Positions 16,640 through 26,625 are shown, counted from the stretch's first letter. The stretch: DNA of 64,000 nucleotides from Georgenia sp. SYP-B2076 (GCF_003991205.1 NZ_RXOZ01000022.1:124001-188000), one strand, 5' to 3'. Program-made: numbers and translations. The notes: a model not told the origin generated them from the letters alone.

Positions 16640-17644
16640 TCACGCAGCATCGATGTTGCGCAGGCGGGGGAGCACCTCCTCCCCGTAGAGCTCGATGAAG
16701 CGTGCCTGGTCGGGACCCGGGGCGTGGAACACGAGGTGCCGAAAGCCCAGGTCGACGTACCGACGGATCTGCTCGACGTGCTCGTCGGCATCATCCGAGA
16801 CGATCCAGCGCGACGCTGCGCGCTCGATGGGCAGGGCATCGGAGAGCCGCTGCATCTCGATCGGGTCCTCTACCCCCGTCTTCTCCTCGGGGGAGAGGGC
16901 GAGGGCCGCCCAGTGGCGGGTGTCCCCCAGCGCTCTGCGACGGTCTGGGTCGAAGGACACCTTGACTTCCATGAGCATGTCCAGGTCGCTAAGGGATCGT
17001 CCGGCACGTGCCGCACCCTCCCGCAGCGCGGGCAGGAGCTTGTCGCTGTAGAGCTCCGGCGCCTTGCCCGATGTCGTGATGAACCCGTCTCCCTCGCTCC
17101 CCGCGAAGCGGGTGGCGATCGGTCCTGAGGCACCGATGTAGATGGGGACGGGGCGGTCCGGTCGGTCGTAGATCGTCGCCTTGTCGGTCCGGAAGTAGTC
17201 GCCCTCGAAGGTCACGCGCTCCCCCGCCCACAGCTCACGGATGAGGCTGACCGCCTCACGGAGGCGCGCTAGTCGCTCCTTGCCGGCGGGCCAGTCGATC
17301 CCGAGGGCGGCCTCGTTGAGGGACTCGCCGCTCCCCACGCCGAGGATGACGCGTCCGGGGTACATGCACCCAAGGGTGGCGAACGCCTGGGCGATGACGG
17401 CCGGGTGGTAGCGGAAGGTGGGCGTGAGCACCGAGGTCCCCAGCACGATCCGCTCGGTCCGTGCACCGACCGCCCCGAGCCACGGCAGGGCGGCCGGTGC
17501 ATGTCCGCCGTCGTGTCGCCAGGGCTGGAAGTGGTCGGAGATGAAGGCGGACTCGAACCCGGCCTGCTCCGCCAGCACGACGTAGTCGGCCAGCTCGGAC
17601 GGTCCGAACTGCTCCGACGACGCCTTGTAACCGATCCTCACCAT
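16640..17644 (-). CDS. fgd: F420-dependent glucose-6-phosphate dehydrogenase
   Basis: A 334-residue luciferase-fold enzyme that oxidises glucose-6-phosphate with coenzyme F420, supplying F420H2. The match to the mycobacterial enzyme is close along the length: GYKASSEQF at the start, [15 protein letters not shown] (Asp37, His38, Trp42 correspond to the known active-site Asp39, His40, Trp44), [30 protein letters not shown] holding the catalytic Glu, and [20 protein letters not shown] 17644 is preceded by GAGGA; a longer frame begins upstream without support. It is the last gene behind the etfB-etfA-cytochrome genes (81-base gap), so it may be transcribed with them. Confidence 0.9.
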   Translation of the reverse strand: MVRIGYKASSEQFGPSELADYVVLAEQAGFESAFISDHFQPWRHDGGHAPAALPWLGAVGARTERIVLGTSVLTPTFRYHPAVIAQAFATLGCMYPGRVILGVGSGESLNEAALGIDWPAGKERLARLREAVSLIRELWAGERVTFEGDYFRTDKATIYDRPDRPVPIYIGASGPIATRFAGSEGDGFITTSGKAPELYSDKLLPALREGAARAGRSLSDLDMLMEVKVSFDPDRRRALGDTRHWAALALSPEEKTGVEDPIEMQRLSDALPIERAASRWIVSDDADEHVEQIRRYVDLGFRHLVFHAPGPDQARFIELYGEEVLPRLRNIDAA

Positions 17645-17725
17645 CTCGTCCTCACTGTCTCTCGCGTCATGACGCACCCGAGTCCGACGTCCTCGTCTGC
17701 TGACCGGTGGATTGCCGGCCGGTGC

Positions 17726-19309
17726 TCAGCGCGCGCTCACCTTGCCGAACAGCCTCGCGACCGGGGCCAGGACGAGCGGCCTCGCGGCCACCAGCGCAGC
17801 CACGACGAGAACCATCGACCCGAGGAAGATCCAGAACCCGGTCCAGTTCGTCGCGTCCTGGGTGGCGTACATGTGGTTGAGGTTCCGCAGGGCTCCGGTC
17901 GCGAAGACCATGGCGACGTGGCCGATGATGAAGGCGACGAAGTAGAGCATCACCGGGAAGTGGACGGCTCGCGCCCACTCCACGCGGTACAGCGCGTTGA
18001 GCTTCCGGGCGTTCTTGGGCCAGATGCCGGACATCCGCACCCCACTCATCGCGGCCAACGGCGCCGCGATGAAGACGGTGGTGAAGTAGGCCAGCTGCTG
18101 CAGCCCGTTGTAGTTCACCCAGCCGCTCTCCGTCGGCCATGAGAGCGAGAGGTACTGCAGTCCCGCTGACACCGCGTTGGGGAACACCTCCCACCTGGTG
18201 GGCACGATGCGCATCCACTGGCCGGTCGCGAACAGCAGCACGACGAAGACGACGCCGTTGACCAGCCAGAGGATGTCGAGCGACTGGTGGAACCACAGCT
18301 GCAGACTGATCTTGCCCCTGCTGTTCCAGCGTGGGGTCCAGTACGCCGCCGGGCGCTGCTCGCGGCGGACCCCCAGACCGCTGCGGATGATCAGCACGAT
18401 GAGGAACATGTTGAAGAAGTGCTGCCACCCGAGCCACCCCGGGAAACCCACGGGTGCGGCCTCCGGGAGCTCATAGGCGCCCGGGTACCTCGTGAGGAAG
18501 TCGGCCACGGCATCGAGACTGACCAACCAGCGGCCGAGCAGGACCGCCAAGGTCGCGACGACCGCCAGCCCGACGACGGTGACGACCGCTGCGGCACCCC
18601 ACTGCGGTGCCGTGTACGGGCCGTAACGCCGACGTTCGGCGCCGCTCGCAGGCGGACGTATGGCGGGCGTGCTGCTCGTCGACGGGGCCGCGCCGGACTG
18701 CTGCGCGAGACCCGACCGGCGACCGGGCTCCCTCGTCGACGGCGGCTCGGCGGGAGCCTGGACCGCCTCAGCGCGAGCCGGGGCGGCGGGCGCTGCACCG
18801 GGTCGCGGGAGACCTGCGCGGCGTCCCGAGACCGGTGCGGCCGCCGTCGTCTCGTCGGGAGCCGCTGAAGCGGAGACAGGCGGAACCGGCTGCGTCGAGC
18901 GTGGTAGCCCCTGGCGACGTCCGGCAGCTGGTGGCCCATCCGTCGACGTGACCGCGGCACCGGCAGCGACCGCGGTCGCCGGTGCCGCCGTCGGGGACGC
19001 AGGCGCCCCGGCTGCCGCCGGCGCGGTGGAGGCCTGCGACCCGTTGCCCTCACCGGGCCGTCGGGGCAGCCCGCTGCGGGTCCGGGTCGGGCCGGGCGGC
19101 GGGGCGCTCGACGGATCAGGAGCACCGCCCGCCGCGGCGGCCGGTGCAGCGGAGTGCGCGGTCGGTCCAACCGTGACGGCGTCCGCGGTCGGTTCAACCG
19201 TCGCGGCGTGCCCGCCGTCGGGCGCCGTCGCGGGACCGGTGGCCGCAGGCCAGGCCGCACCCCCCGTGCGGCGCGGCAACCCTTGGCGGGTTCGCGATTG
19301 TGTCGCCAT
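17726..19309 (-). CDS. Diheme cytochrome b membrane protein with repeated R-x-G-L-P-R N-terminal tail, ETF-linked
   Basis: Residues about 1-228 are an Ala/Pro/Thr-rich, probably disordered tail carrying five copies of a short motif: RQGLPRR (8-14), RSGLPRR (78-84), RQGLPRS (132-138), RAGLPRP (164-170) and a weaker RSGLAQQ (198-204). Residues about 235-527 form a membrane domain with about five or six helices and four membrane histidines (His297, 341, 450, 464) suited to bind two b hemes, as in prokaryotic cytochrome b561-like proteins. The start lies 3 bases after the etfA stop, so the protein is probably made with ETF and may pass electrons between ETF and the quinone pool; this role is inferred. 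No iron-sulfur motif is present. Confidence 0.75.
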   Translation of the reverse strand: MATQSRTRQGLPRRTGGAAWPAATGPATAPDGGHAATVEPTADAVTVGPTAHSAAPAAAAGGAPDPSSAPPPGPTRTRSGLPRRPGEGNGSQASTAPAAAGAPASPTAAPATAVAAGAAVTSTDGPPAAGRRQGLPRSTQPVPPVSASAAPDETTAAAPVSGRRAGLPRPGAAPAAPARAEAVQAPAEPPSTREPGRRSGLAQQSGAAPSTSSTPAIRPPASGAERRRYGPYTAPQWGAAAVVTVVGLAVVATLAVLLGRWLVSLDAVADFLTRYPGAYELPEAAPVGFPGWLGWQHFFNMFLIVLIIRSGLGVRREQRPAAYWTPRWNSRGKISLQLWFHQSLDILWLVNGVVFVVLLFATGQWMRIVPTRWEVFPNAVSAGLQYLSLSWPTESGWVNYNGLQQLAYFTTVFIAAPLAAMSGVRMSGIWPKNARKLNALYRVEWARAVHFPVMLYFVAFIIGHVAMVFATGALRNLNHMYATQDATNWTGFWIFLGSMVLVVAALVAARPLVLAPVARLFGKVSAR

Positions 19310-19312
19310 CGG

Positions 19313-20299
19313 TCAGTCCTTCCGTGCCCGCAGCGACTCGATGAGCTGAGGAACGACGGTGAACACGTCGCCGACAACACCGAAGTCCGCGATCTGGAAG
19401 ATGGGAGCGTCCGCGTCCTTGTTCACGGCGATGATCGACTTCGCCGTCTGCATGCCCGCCCGGTGCTGGATCGCACCCGAGATCCCGAGTGCCACGTAGA
19501 GCTGGGGGGCGACGGCGACCCCCGTCTGGCCCACCTGGTGCGCATGCGGGATGTAGCCCGCGTCGACGGCAGCGCGAGACGCTCCCACGGCCGCTCCGAG
19601 CTCATCGGCGAGCTCCTCGACCAGCGAGAACTGCTCCTTCGAGCCGAGACCGCGGCCACCCGAGACGACCTTCTTCGCCCCGCGGAGCTCGGGCCGGCTA
19701 GACACGGCCTTGACCTCGTCGAAGCTCTCGACCCGGGCCGCCCTGCGAGCCGAAGGAGCGACGTCGAGCTGCTCGACCACGAGCGGGCGGGCTTCCGCCC
19801 GCGCATCGACGGCCCCCTGGCGGATGGTGACGACAAAGGTCCCCGAGGTCACCGCTGAGTCGACGTTGTACGCGCCACCGAAGACCGAGTGGTGTGCGAC
19901 GATCCCCTCCTCGTCCCGAGAGACACCGACTGCGTCAACAGCGATGCCGAGCCCGCGGCGTGCAGCCACCGCGCCGGCAACGTCTCGGCCGTCGACGGAG
20001 TTCGAGATAAGGACGGCGTCCGGCTGGACGACGTCGATCGCGGCGGACAGGGCGTCGGTCACGGGGCGTCCGAGCAGCGACGTCGCGTCGACGCTCTCGT
20101 GGACGAGCACCCGGACCGCACCGAGGTCCGCCGCAGCCTGGGCGGCCCGCTCGTGGGATCCGGGCGGGGTAACGACCACGGCGACAGGGGCGCCGATGCC
20201 GGCGGCCGCCCCAAGGAGGCCAGCGGCGCTCTTGGCCAGCCCGAGATCGGGCGTGACCTCCACCAGCACGAGGACAGGGGCCTGCTGTGCGTTCGTCAT
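19313..20299 (-). CDS. etfA: Electron transfer flavoprotein alpha subunit
   Basis: A 328-residue FAD-binding subunit that, with EtfB, accepts electrons from acyl-CoA dehydrogenases. The C-terminal FAD domain is intact: [73 protein letters not shown]. It starts 11 bases after the etfB stop and ends 3 bases before the cytochrome b start, so the three are one transcriptional unit. It lies directly downstream of a valine-type catabolic operon that encodes an acyl-CoA dehydrogenase. Confidence 0.95.
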   Translation of the reverse strand: MTNAQQAPVLVLVEVTPDLGLAKSAAGLLGAAAGIGAPVAVVVTPPGSHERAAQAAADLGAVRVLVHESVDATSLLGRPVTDALSAAIDVVQPDAVLISNSVDGRDVAGAVAARRGLGIAVDAVGVSRDEEGIVAHHSVFGGAYNVDSAVTSGTFVVTIRQGAVDARAEARPLVVEQLDVAPSARRAARVESFDEVKAVSSRPELRGAKKVVSGGRGLGSKEQFSLVEELADELGAAVGASRAAVDAGYIPHAHQVGQTGVAVAPQLYVALGISGAIQHRAGMQTAKSIIAVNKDADAPIFQIADFGVVGDVFTVVPQLIESLRARKD

Positions 20300-20310
20300 G
20301 GGTCTACCCC

Positions 20311-21087
20311 TCAGGCGAGACGGTTGGCGACGAGGAACTCCGCGAGCTGCGAACCCGCGTCGCCTTCGTCGACGATTTTGACGCCGGCCCCTCGCGGTGG
20401 CCGCTCTGACAGGGCGATGACGATGGAGCGGCCAGTGCCCGCGGCTTCGGGGGCGATGCCCAGGTCGGCCGGCGTGAGCATCTCGTAAGGCTTCTTCTTC
20501 GCCCCCATGATGCCCTTGAAGTTCGGGAAGCGGGCGTCGGGCAGCGCCTCGGTGATAGAGACCACCGCGGGGAGCTTGGCCGACACCTGGGCGACGCCGT
20601 TCTCCGTGACGCGAGCTCCACGCACCTCGTCCGGGGTGATCTCGACGGTCGACAGGGCGGTGACATGAGGAACTCCGAGCCGCTCGGCGACCATCGCCGG
20701 CACGGCCGACCCTGACCCGTCCGTCGACAGGTTGCCGGCGATCACCAGGTCGAACCCGATCCGCTCCAGTGCCGCTGCCAGCACCTCGGACGTCAGTCCG
20801 AGGTCGGCTCCGAGCAGTGACTCGTCGGCGATGTGCACCGCGGAGCTGGCACCCATGGCGAGTCCCTTACGGATCGTCGTGACCGCCGACTCCGGACCCA
20901 TCGTGAGGAGGACGACGTCGACATCCCCCGACGAGTCGGCCGTCGAGAGCGCGACCTCGAGGGCCCGCTCGCAGATCTCGTCGAGCACGGCCTCACTTGC
21001 GGCCCGGTTGGCGAGTCCGGTCTCCAGGTCGAGCTTGCGGTCACCGTAGGTGTCCGGCACTTCCTTCACGAGGACGACAATCTTCAT
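20311..21087 (-). CDS. etfB: Electron transfer flavoprotein beta subunit
   Basis: A 258-residue subunit beginning [20 protein letters not shown], the standard EtfB start, with [20 protein letters not shown] and the signature [13 protein letters not shown] ... [29 protein letters not shown] near the recognition loop (quoted in parts; the loop docks on dehydrogenases). It binds AMP in the heterodimer. ATG 21087 is supported by GGAAGGAA; a longer start upstream is less likely. It follows the enoyl-CoA hydratase gene by 66 bases and precedes etfA. Confidence 0.95.
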   Translation of the reverse strand: MKIVVLVKEVPDTYGDRKLDLETGLANRAASEAVLDEICERALEVALSTADSSGDVDVVLLTMGPESAVTTIRKGLAMGASSAVHIADESLLGADLGLTSEVLAAALERIGFDLVIAGNLSTDGSGSAVPAMVAERLGVPHVTALSTVEITPDEVRGARVTENGVAQVSAKLPAVVSITEALPDARFPNFKGIMGAKKKPYEMLTPADLGIAPEAAGTGRSIVIALSERPPRGAGVKIVDEGDAGSQLAEFLVANRLA

Positions 21088-21153
21088 CTTTCGTTCCTTC
21101 CAGTCGAGCACAGTCCGGTCTGCGGCCTGTGAGAGCTCAGGTCACCGCGTCAC

Positions 21154-21930
21154 TCATCGGTGGGTGAAGTCGGCCTCGCGCTTGCCGCTGAAGGCAGCCA
21201 TGCCCTCGGTCTGGTCGGCGAGGGCGAAGGTCGCGGCGAACGCCTGCTTCTCGAGGCGGAGCCCCTCCTCCAGCGTGGTGCCCTGCGCCGCCTGGAGTGC
21301 GTTCTTTGCGGCGTAGACGACGGGGAGGGACTTTGCGGCGATCGTCTCGGCGACGCGCGCCGCTTCCTCGAGGAGCTCGGAGGCCGGCACGACGCGGGAC
21401 ACCAGCCCCGCGCGCTCGGCCTCGTGTGCGTCCATCGTCCGGCCGGTCAGCACCAGCTCAGCGGCCTTGTACTTGCCCACCGCCCGCGGCAGGCGCTGCG
21501 TGCCACCGATGCCCGGGATGACGCCGAGGTTGATCTCGGGCTGGCCGAACTTCGCCGTGTCGGCGGCCAGGATGATGTCGCACATCATCGCCAGCTCACA
21601 GCCGCCTCCGAGGGCGTAGCCGGCGACGGCGGCGATGACCGGTGTCCGCAGCTTCTCGAAGTCGCCCCAGCGCACGAACGGGTCGTTGAGGAACATGTCG
21701 ATGTACTGCTTGTCGGCCATCTCCTTGATGTCGGCTCCCGCAGCGAACGCACGCTCGGAGCCGGTGAGGACGATCGCCCCGACGTCGGGGTCGTCGTCGA
21801 AGGCCGTCGATGCCCCGACGATGTCGGCCACCGACGCCGCGTCGAGAGCGTTGAGGGCCTCGGGCCGGTTGAGGGTGATCCACCCGACGCGCCCCCGCTT
21901 CTCGACGAGGATGGTGGTGTAGGCGGTCAT
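21154..21930 (-). CDS. Enoyl-CoA hydratase
   Basis: A 258-residue crotonase, full length. The oxyanion-hole block is [11 protein letters not shown] and the two catalytic glutamates lie in [13 protein letters not shown] and [19 protein letters not shown], as in active short-chain hydratases (EchA8-like). It hydrates 2-enoyl-CoA to 3-hydroxyacyl-CoA in the cytosol; in this operon the natural substrate would be methacrylyl-CoA. Its ATG overlaps the mmsB stop by 4 bases (ATGA), so translation is coupled. Confidence 0.9.
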   Translation of the reverse strand: MTAYTTILVEKRGRVGWITLNRPEALNALDAASVADIVGASTAFDDDPDVGAIVLTGSERAFAAGADIKEMADKQYIDMFLNDPFVRWGDFEKLRTPVIAAVAGYALGGGCELAMMCDIILAADTAKFGQPEINLGVIPGIGGTQRLPRAVGKYKAAELVLTGRTMDAHEAERAGLVSRVVPASELLEEAARVAETIAAKSLPVVYAAKNALQAAQGTTLEEGLRLEKQAFAATFALADQTEGMAAFSGKREADFTHR

Positions 21931-22850
21931 CGTTGAGCTCCCTGCGTCGCCGTGGTGCTGTGTGCACGGATTGATCGGATGATGCCGGAGAAATCTCGGT
22001 CGGAACCCTCACCGTCCGCGTATGCGACATACATGTCACGAGCCAGGCGTCCCATCCGCGCGTCGACACCGGCGAGCTCGATCGCCTGGTCAGCCAGTCC
22101 GAGGTCCTTCGCCATGAGCGCTCCGGCGAACCCCGGCTGGAAGTCACGGTTGGCCGGGCTGGTCGGCACCGGGCCCGGGACCGGGCAGTTCGTGGTGAGC
22201 GCCCAGCACTGGCCCGTCGCGTTGGACGCCACGTCGAACAGCGTCTGATGCGTGAGTCCGAGACGCTCGCCGAGCACGAACGCCTCTGCGACCGCGATCT
22301 GCGAGACGGCCAGGAGCATGTTGTTGCAGACCTTCGCGGCCTGCCCGAGGCCGGGTCCGCCGCAGTGGACCACCCTTCGTCCCATGCTCTCGAGCAGCGG
22401 CACCGCCTGGGCGAAGTCACCCTCGTCCCCGCCGACCATGAACGCCAGGGTCCCGTTCTCAGCGCCCACGACGCCGCCCGACACGGGAGCGTCGAGGAAG
22501 CGGTGACCGGCGTCGACGGCGAGGTCGTGCGCGCGCCGAGCCTCATCGACCGCGATGGTGGAGGAGTCGATGAACAGCGTGTCCGGAGGGGCGGCCCCGA
22601 GGATCCCGGTGCGCGCGTCGGTGCCCGCGTAGAGATCGAGGACGTGCCTGCCTGCGGGCAGCATGGTGATGACCACCTGCGCCCCTGCCACTGCCTCGTC
22701 GGCCGACTCCACGACCTCGATGTCTGCCGCACGAGCGGCGTCGAGGGCGGCCGGGGAGAGGTCGAAACCGCGGACCGCGTGTCCGGCGGCACGCAGGTTC
22801 TTGGCCATGGGACCGCCCATGTGGCCGAGTCCGATGAATCCGATCTTCAT
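21927..22850 (-). CDS. mmsB: 3-hydroxyisobutyrate dehydrogenase
   Basis: A 307-residue NAD-dependent beta-hydroxyacid dehydrogenase converting 3-hydroxyisobutyrate to methylmalonate semialdehyde. It shows [15 protein letters not shown] (dinucleotide loop), [16 protein letters not shown] (substrate loop), [11 protein letters not shown] (catalytic lysine) and the family-specific [20 protein letters not shown] segment. ATG 22850 is preceded by AGGAGA, and a longer frame upstream was discarded. It overlaps the genes on both sides by 4 bases within the valine operon. Confidence 0.92.
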   Translation of the reverse strand: MKIGFIGLGHMGGPMAKNLRAAGHAVRGFDLSPAALDAARAADIEVVESADEAVAGAQVVITMLPAGRHVLDLYAGTDARTGILGAAPPDTLFIDSSTIAVDEARRAHDLAVDAGHRFLDAPVSGGVVGAENGTLAFMVGGDEGDFAQAVPLLESMGRRVVHCGGPGLGQAAKVCNNMLLAVSQIAVAEAFVLGERLGLTHQTLFDVASNATGQCWALTTNCPVPGPVPTSPANRDFQPGFAGALMAKDLGLADQAIELAGVDARMGRLARDMYVAYADGEGSDRDFSGIIRSIRAHSTTATQGAQR

Positions 22851-23911
22851 GAGGTCTCCTTTGACGGGACGCGGACGGAGCGGAACGAGCTCCACGGGGA
22901 CTCCTGGAAGAACGTCTCCACGAGGTCCGCTGTGACGTCACCAAGCGTCGCCGGACGCCATGCCGGCGAACGGTCCTTGTCGACGACCTGGGCGCGGATA
23001 CCCTCGGTGAAGTCCGGCGTGGTCAGGTGCCTGGTGGAGACCCGGAACTCCTGCTCCAGCGCCTCCTCGAGGGAGTCCAGTGCCCGGGCACGGCGCACCG
23101 CCTCGAGGGTGACGGTGAGCGCGGTGGGCGACTTCGCCGCGATGGTCTCGCGGATCGCCCGTTCCGGGCCGTCGGTGCCGAGGGCGCTGAGGATCTCCGG
23201 GACGGTCGTCCGTGCGAAGACGCGGTCGGTGAGCTCGCGCTCGGCCGCGAGCGGTGCCGGTCCCGGGTCGGCTCGAACCGCGGCGACGGCGGAGTCGGGT
23301 TCCTCAGACTCCAGCCGACCGAGCAGTGCTGCGACGTCCGCCGCCGGCACGAAGTGGTCGGACAGCCCGACGAGGATCGCGTCCGCCGCACCGACGTGGG
23401 CGCCGGTCAGGGCGAGCCGAGTGCCGAGCTCGCCCGGCGAGCGCGAGAGCAGCCACGTGCCGCCGACGTCCGGGACGAAGCCGATGGTGACCTCGGGGAA
23501 ACCGAGGCGCGAGCGCTCGGTCACGATGCGGTGGGAGGCGTGCGCCGAGATCCCGATCCCGCCTCCGAGCACGAGCCCGTCCTGGATGGCGACGACCGGC
23601 TTGGGGTACGCGGCGATCCGCGCGTTCATCGTGTACTCGTCGGCCCAGAACTCCACGGCCGGCTCCGGCGGGCCGACCGTCGCCGCCTCGTAGAGGGCGA
23701 CGACGTCACCGCCGGCACACAGACCACGGTCACCGGCCCCGGTGATGGCGACGGTCCGCACGCCGTCGTCGTGCTCCCACCTGTCGAGGGCATCGGACAC
23801 GAGCCTGACCATCTCGTGGGTCAGGGCGTTGATCGCCCGCGGGCGGTTGAGGGTGATGAGCCCGAGCGCCCCTCGGCGCTCGAGGAGTACGGCGTCGTCG
23901 GTCGCGTTCAT
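22847..23911 (-). CDS. 3-hydroxyisobutyryl-CoA hydrolase (crotonase family)
   Basis: A 354-residue crotonase-fold protein, longer than enoyl-CoA hydratases and with the hydrolase layout: LNRPRAINALTHEMV, GAGDRGLCAGGDVVALY, LVLGGGIGISAHASHR, FPEVTIGFVPDVGGTWLLSR and a C-terminal extension with RVSTRHLTTPDFTEGIRA. This is the pattern of enzymes that release free 3-hydroxyisobutyrate from its CoA ester in valine breakdown, which fits the mmsB gene immediately downstream. ATG 23911 is preceded by AAGGGA and overlaps the dehydrogenase stop by 4 bases. Confidence 0.88.
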   Translation of the reverse strand: MNATDDAVLLERRGALGLITLNRPRAINALTHEMVRLVSDALDRWEHDDGVRTVAITGAGDRGLCAGGDVVALYEAATVGPPEPAVEFWADEYTMNARIAAYPKPVVAIQDGLVLGGGIGISAHASHRIVTERSRLGFPEVTIGFVPDVGGTWLLSRSPGELGTRLALTGAHVGAADAILVGLSDHFVPAADVAALLGRLESEEPDSAVAAVRADPGPAPLAAERELTDRVFARTTVPEILSALGTDGPERAIRETIAAKSPTALTVTLEAVRRARALDSLEEALEQEFRVSTRHLTTPDFTEGIRAQVVDKDRSPAWRPATLGDVTADLVETFFQESPWSSFRSVRVPSKETS

Positions 23912-25062
23912 TGACGTCCCTTCGCGTTGCGGAGCACCTCGCGGCCGATGATCACCCGCATGATCTCGTTGGTGCCCTCGAGGATCTGGTGCACCCGCAG
24001 GTCGCGGACGACGCGCTCGATCCCGTACTCGTGCAGGTACCCGTACCCGCCGTGCATCTGCAGCGCCGTGTTGGCCACCTGGAAGGCGACGTCGGTGACG
24101 AACCGCTTCGCCGTCGCACACGCCACCGCCTCGTCCGGCGCCGCGTCATCCATCTTCTGCGCCGCCCGCTGCAGGAGGAGCCGCGCGGCCTGCAGCTCGG
24201 TGTCCATGTCGGCGAGCCCGAACACGATGCTCTGGTTCGCCGACAACGGCGCTCCGAACGCCTCGCGTTCTTGGACGTAGCGGGCGGCCTTCTCGAACGC
24301 CCACTGCGCGCCGCCGAGCGAGGCCGCAGCCACGTTGACCCGGCCGCCGTTGAGCCCCTTCATCGCCATCTTGAAGCCGTCGCCCTCGTCGCCGAGCCGG
24401 TGGGTCACCGGCACTCGGACGTCGTCGAAGATGACCTGCCGGGTGGGCTGGGCGTTCCAGCCCATCTTCCGCTCGTTCGGCCCGAAGCTCAGCCCCGCGG
24501 TCCCTGCCGGCACGACGATCGCGCTGATGCCGCTCGGGCCTGGGCCCCCGGTACGCGCCATGATGAGGTACACGGCCGAGGCACCGGCACCCGAGATGAA
24601 CTGCTTCGTGCCGTTGATGACGTAGTGGTCGCCGTCGCGGCGCGCGGACGTCGTGAGCGCAGCCGCGTCCGAGCCCGCCCCGGGCTCGGTGAGGCAGTAG
24701 CTGGCGAGATCCTCCATGGTCACGAGACGCGGCACCCAGCGGTGACGCTGCTCCTCGTCGCCGAAGCGGTCGATCATCCAGGCGACCATGTTGTGGATGG
24801 AGACGTACGCCGCGATGGCGGTGTCACCGCGTGCCAGCTCCTCGAAGATCGCGACGGCGTCCGAACGGCTCAGACCGGACCCGCCGACGTCCTCGCGGAC
24901 GTACACGCCGCCCAGGCCCATCTCGCCGGCCAGGCGCAGGGTGTCGACGGGGAAGTGCTTCTCGGCGTCCCACTCGTTCGCGTACGGTGCGAGCGCCGTT
25001 TTCGCGAAGTCGCGCACCGCCGCCACGAGCGCCCCGCGCTCCTCGGTCATGGTTGCGTCCAC
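23908..25062 (-). CDS. Acyl-CoA dehydrogenase, probably isobutyryl-CoA dehydrogenase
   Basis: A 384-residue flavoprotein with all family landmarks: YCLTEPGAGSDAAAL, GTKQFISGAGAS (FAD contacts), EREAFGAPLSANQ, ALQMHGGYGYLHEYGIER, and the catalytic base Glu362 in ILEGTNEIMR. The mms operon context favours isobutyryl-CoA as substrate, with electrons going to EtfBA encoded downstream; short branched 2-methylbutyryl-CoA is an alternative. It starts at GTG 25062, 3 bases after the mmsA stop, or at ATG 25050; neither has a clear ribosome site, which suits translational coupling. Confidence 0.88.
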   Translation of the reverse strand: MDATMTEERGALVAAVRDFAKTALAPYANEWDAEKHFPVDTLRLAGEMGLGGVYVREDVGGSGLSRSDAVAIFEELARGDTAIAAYVSIHNMVAWMIDRFGDEEQRHRWVPRLVTMEDLASYCLTEPGAGSDAAALTTSARRDGDHYVINGTKQFISGAGASAVYLIMARTGGPGPSGISAIVVPAGTAGLSFGPNERKMGWNAQPTRQVIFDDVRVPVTHRLGDEGDGFKMAMKGLNGGRVNVAAASLGGAQWAFEKAARYVQEREAFGAPLSANQSIVFGLADMDTELQAARLLLQRAAQKMDDAAPDEAVACATAKRFVTDVAFQVANTALQMHGGYGYLHEYGIERVVRDLRVHQILEGTNEIMRVIIGREVLRNAKGRQ

Positions 25063-25065
25063 GGT

Positions 25066-26583
25066 TCAGCCCATGGTCGGGATGACGAAGCTGGCGCCGT
25101 CCTTGATCCCGGAGGGCCAGCGGCTCGTGACCGTCTTCGTCTTCGTGTAGAAGCGGAAGGCATCGGGACCGTGCTGATTGAGGTCGCCGAACCCGGACTT
25201 CTTCCAGCCGCCGAAGGTGTGGTAGGCGATCGGCACGGGGATCGGCACGTTGACCCCGACCATGCCGACATCGATCCGCGCGGAGAAGTCCCGGGCGGCG
25301 TCACCATCACGGGTAAAGATCGCCACGCCGTTCCCGTACTGGTGGTCGTTGACCATCGCGACCGCCTCCTCGTAGTCCGCAGCGCGCGCGATGGTCAGCA
25401 CCGGGCCGAAGATCTCCTCCCGGTAGATCGTCATGTCGGTCGTCACGTGGTCGAAGAGGGTGGGGCCCAGGTAGAAGCCGCTCTCATGACCGGGCACGGT
25501 GTACCCGCGTCCGTCGGCGAGGAGCGTCGCGCCCTCCTCGACGCCCTGCTGGATGGCTGCGCTGACCCGGTCGACCGCCTCGCGCGTGACGAGCGGGCCG
25601 TAGTCGACGCCCTCGGCGAGCGCCGGGCCGACCGTGAGGTTCGTAACCCGCTCGACGAGCTTGGCGGACAGGGCCTCCGCTGTGGCCTCGCCGACGGGAA
25701 CGGCTACCGAGATCGCCATGCACCGTTCGCCGGCCGAACCGTAGCCCGCTCCGATGAGCGCGTCGGCGACCTGGTCCAGGTCCGCGTCCGGCATGACTAC
25801 CATGTGGTTCTTGGCGCCGCCGAAGCACTGGGCGCGCTTTCCGTTCGCCGCCGCCGTGGCGTAGATGTATTGCGCAATGGGGGTCGACCCCACGAACCCC
25901 ACTGCCCTGACCCGCTCGTCGTGCAGGATCGCGTCGACCGCCTCCTTGTCGCCGTTGACGACGTTGAGGACACCCTCGGGAAGGCCCGCCTCGAGGAACA
26001 GCTCGGCGATGCGCAAGGGCACGGAGGGGTCGCGTTCGCTCGGCTTGAGGATGAAGGCGTTGCCGGCGGCCAGCGCCGGGCCCATCTTCCACAGGGGGAT
26101 CATCGCCGGGAAGTTGAACGGGGTGATCCCGGCGACGACGCCGAGGGGCTGACGCATGCTGTAGACGTCGATGCCGGTGCCGGCACCCGTCGTGTACTCG
26201 CCCTTGAGGAGGTGCGGCGCCCCGGCCGCGAACTCGATGACCTCGACGCCACGCTGGATGTCCCCCTTGGCGTCGTCGAGCGTCTTGCCGTGCTCGCTGG
26301 AGAGGGTCCGGGCGAGGCTCGGCGTGTCCTTGGCGATGAGGTCAAGGAACCTCAGGAGCACGCGAGCGCGCCGCTGCGGGTTGAACGCCCCCCAGACCCG
26401 CTGCGCCTCCTCGCTCACCGTGATGGCCGCGGCGACCTCGTCGGCGCTCGCGAGGGGCACCCGGGCCTGCACCTCTCCGGTGCTGGGGTCGAACACGTCG
26501 GAGAAGCGACCTGACGTGCCGCTGACGTGGCGTCCACCGATGAAATGGGTGAGTTCCCGGGTCAGAGTCGTGGTGTGAGTCAT
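25066..26583 (-). CDS. mmsA: Methylmalonate-semialdehyde dehydrogenase (CoA-acylating)
   Basis: A 505-residue aldehyde dehydrogenase that converts methylmalonate semialdehyde plus CoA and NAD to propionyl-CoA and CO2. The CoA-acylating subgroup is recognised by GITPFNFPAMIPLWKMGPAL, LKPSERDPSVPLR, FVGSTPIAQYIY and the catalytic Cys288 in GSAGERCMAISVAVPVG. It is the first gene of the minus-strand valine operon. The 149 bases between its start and the divergent thiolase hold an AT-rich control region with phased direct repeats. Confidence 0.95.
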   Translation of the reverse strand: MTHTTTLTRELTHFIGGRHVSGTSGRFSDVFDPSTGEVQARVPLASADEVAAAITVSEEAQRVWGAFNPQRRARVLLRFLDLIAKDTPSLARTLSSEHGKTLDDAKGDIQRGVEVIEFAAGAPHLLKGEYTTGAGTGIDVYSMRQPLGVVAGITPFNFPAMIPLWKMGPALAAGNAFILKPSERDPSVPLRIAELFLEAGLPEGVLNVVNGDKEAVDAILHDERVRAVGFVGSTPIAQYIYATAAANGKRAQCFGGAKNHMVVMPDADLDQVADALIGAGYGSAGERCMAISVAVPVGEATAEALSAKLVERVTNLTVGPALAEGVDYGPLVTREAVDRVSAAIQQGVEEGATLLADGRGYTVPGHESGFYLGPTLFDHVTTDMTIYREEIFGPVLTIARAADYEEAVAMVNDHQYGNGVAIFTRDGDAARDFSARIDVGMVGVNVPIPVPIAYHTFGGWKKSGFGDLNQHGPDAFRFYTKTKTVTSRWPSGIKDGASFVIPTMG

Positions 26584-26625
26584 GCTGCGGTCCCTTCGTT
26601 GGGCGAGCTCGGGGCTCTCTGCAGG

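Noticed and set aside
23911-26514. Very long plus-strand open frame (867 codons) over mmsA and the acyl-CoA dehydrogenase
   Set aside because: Antisense to two confident genes and rich in Arg/His/Asp/Val; long antisense frames are common at this GC content.
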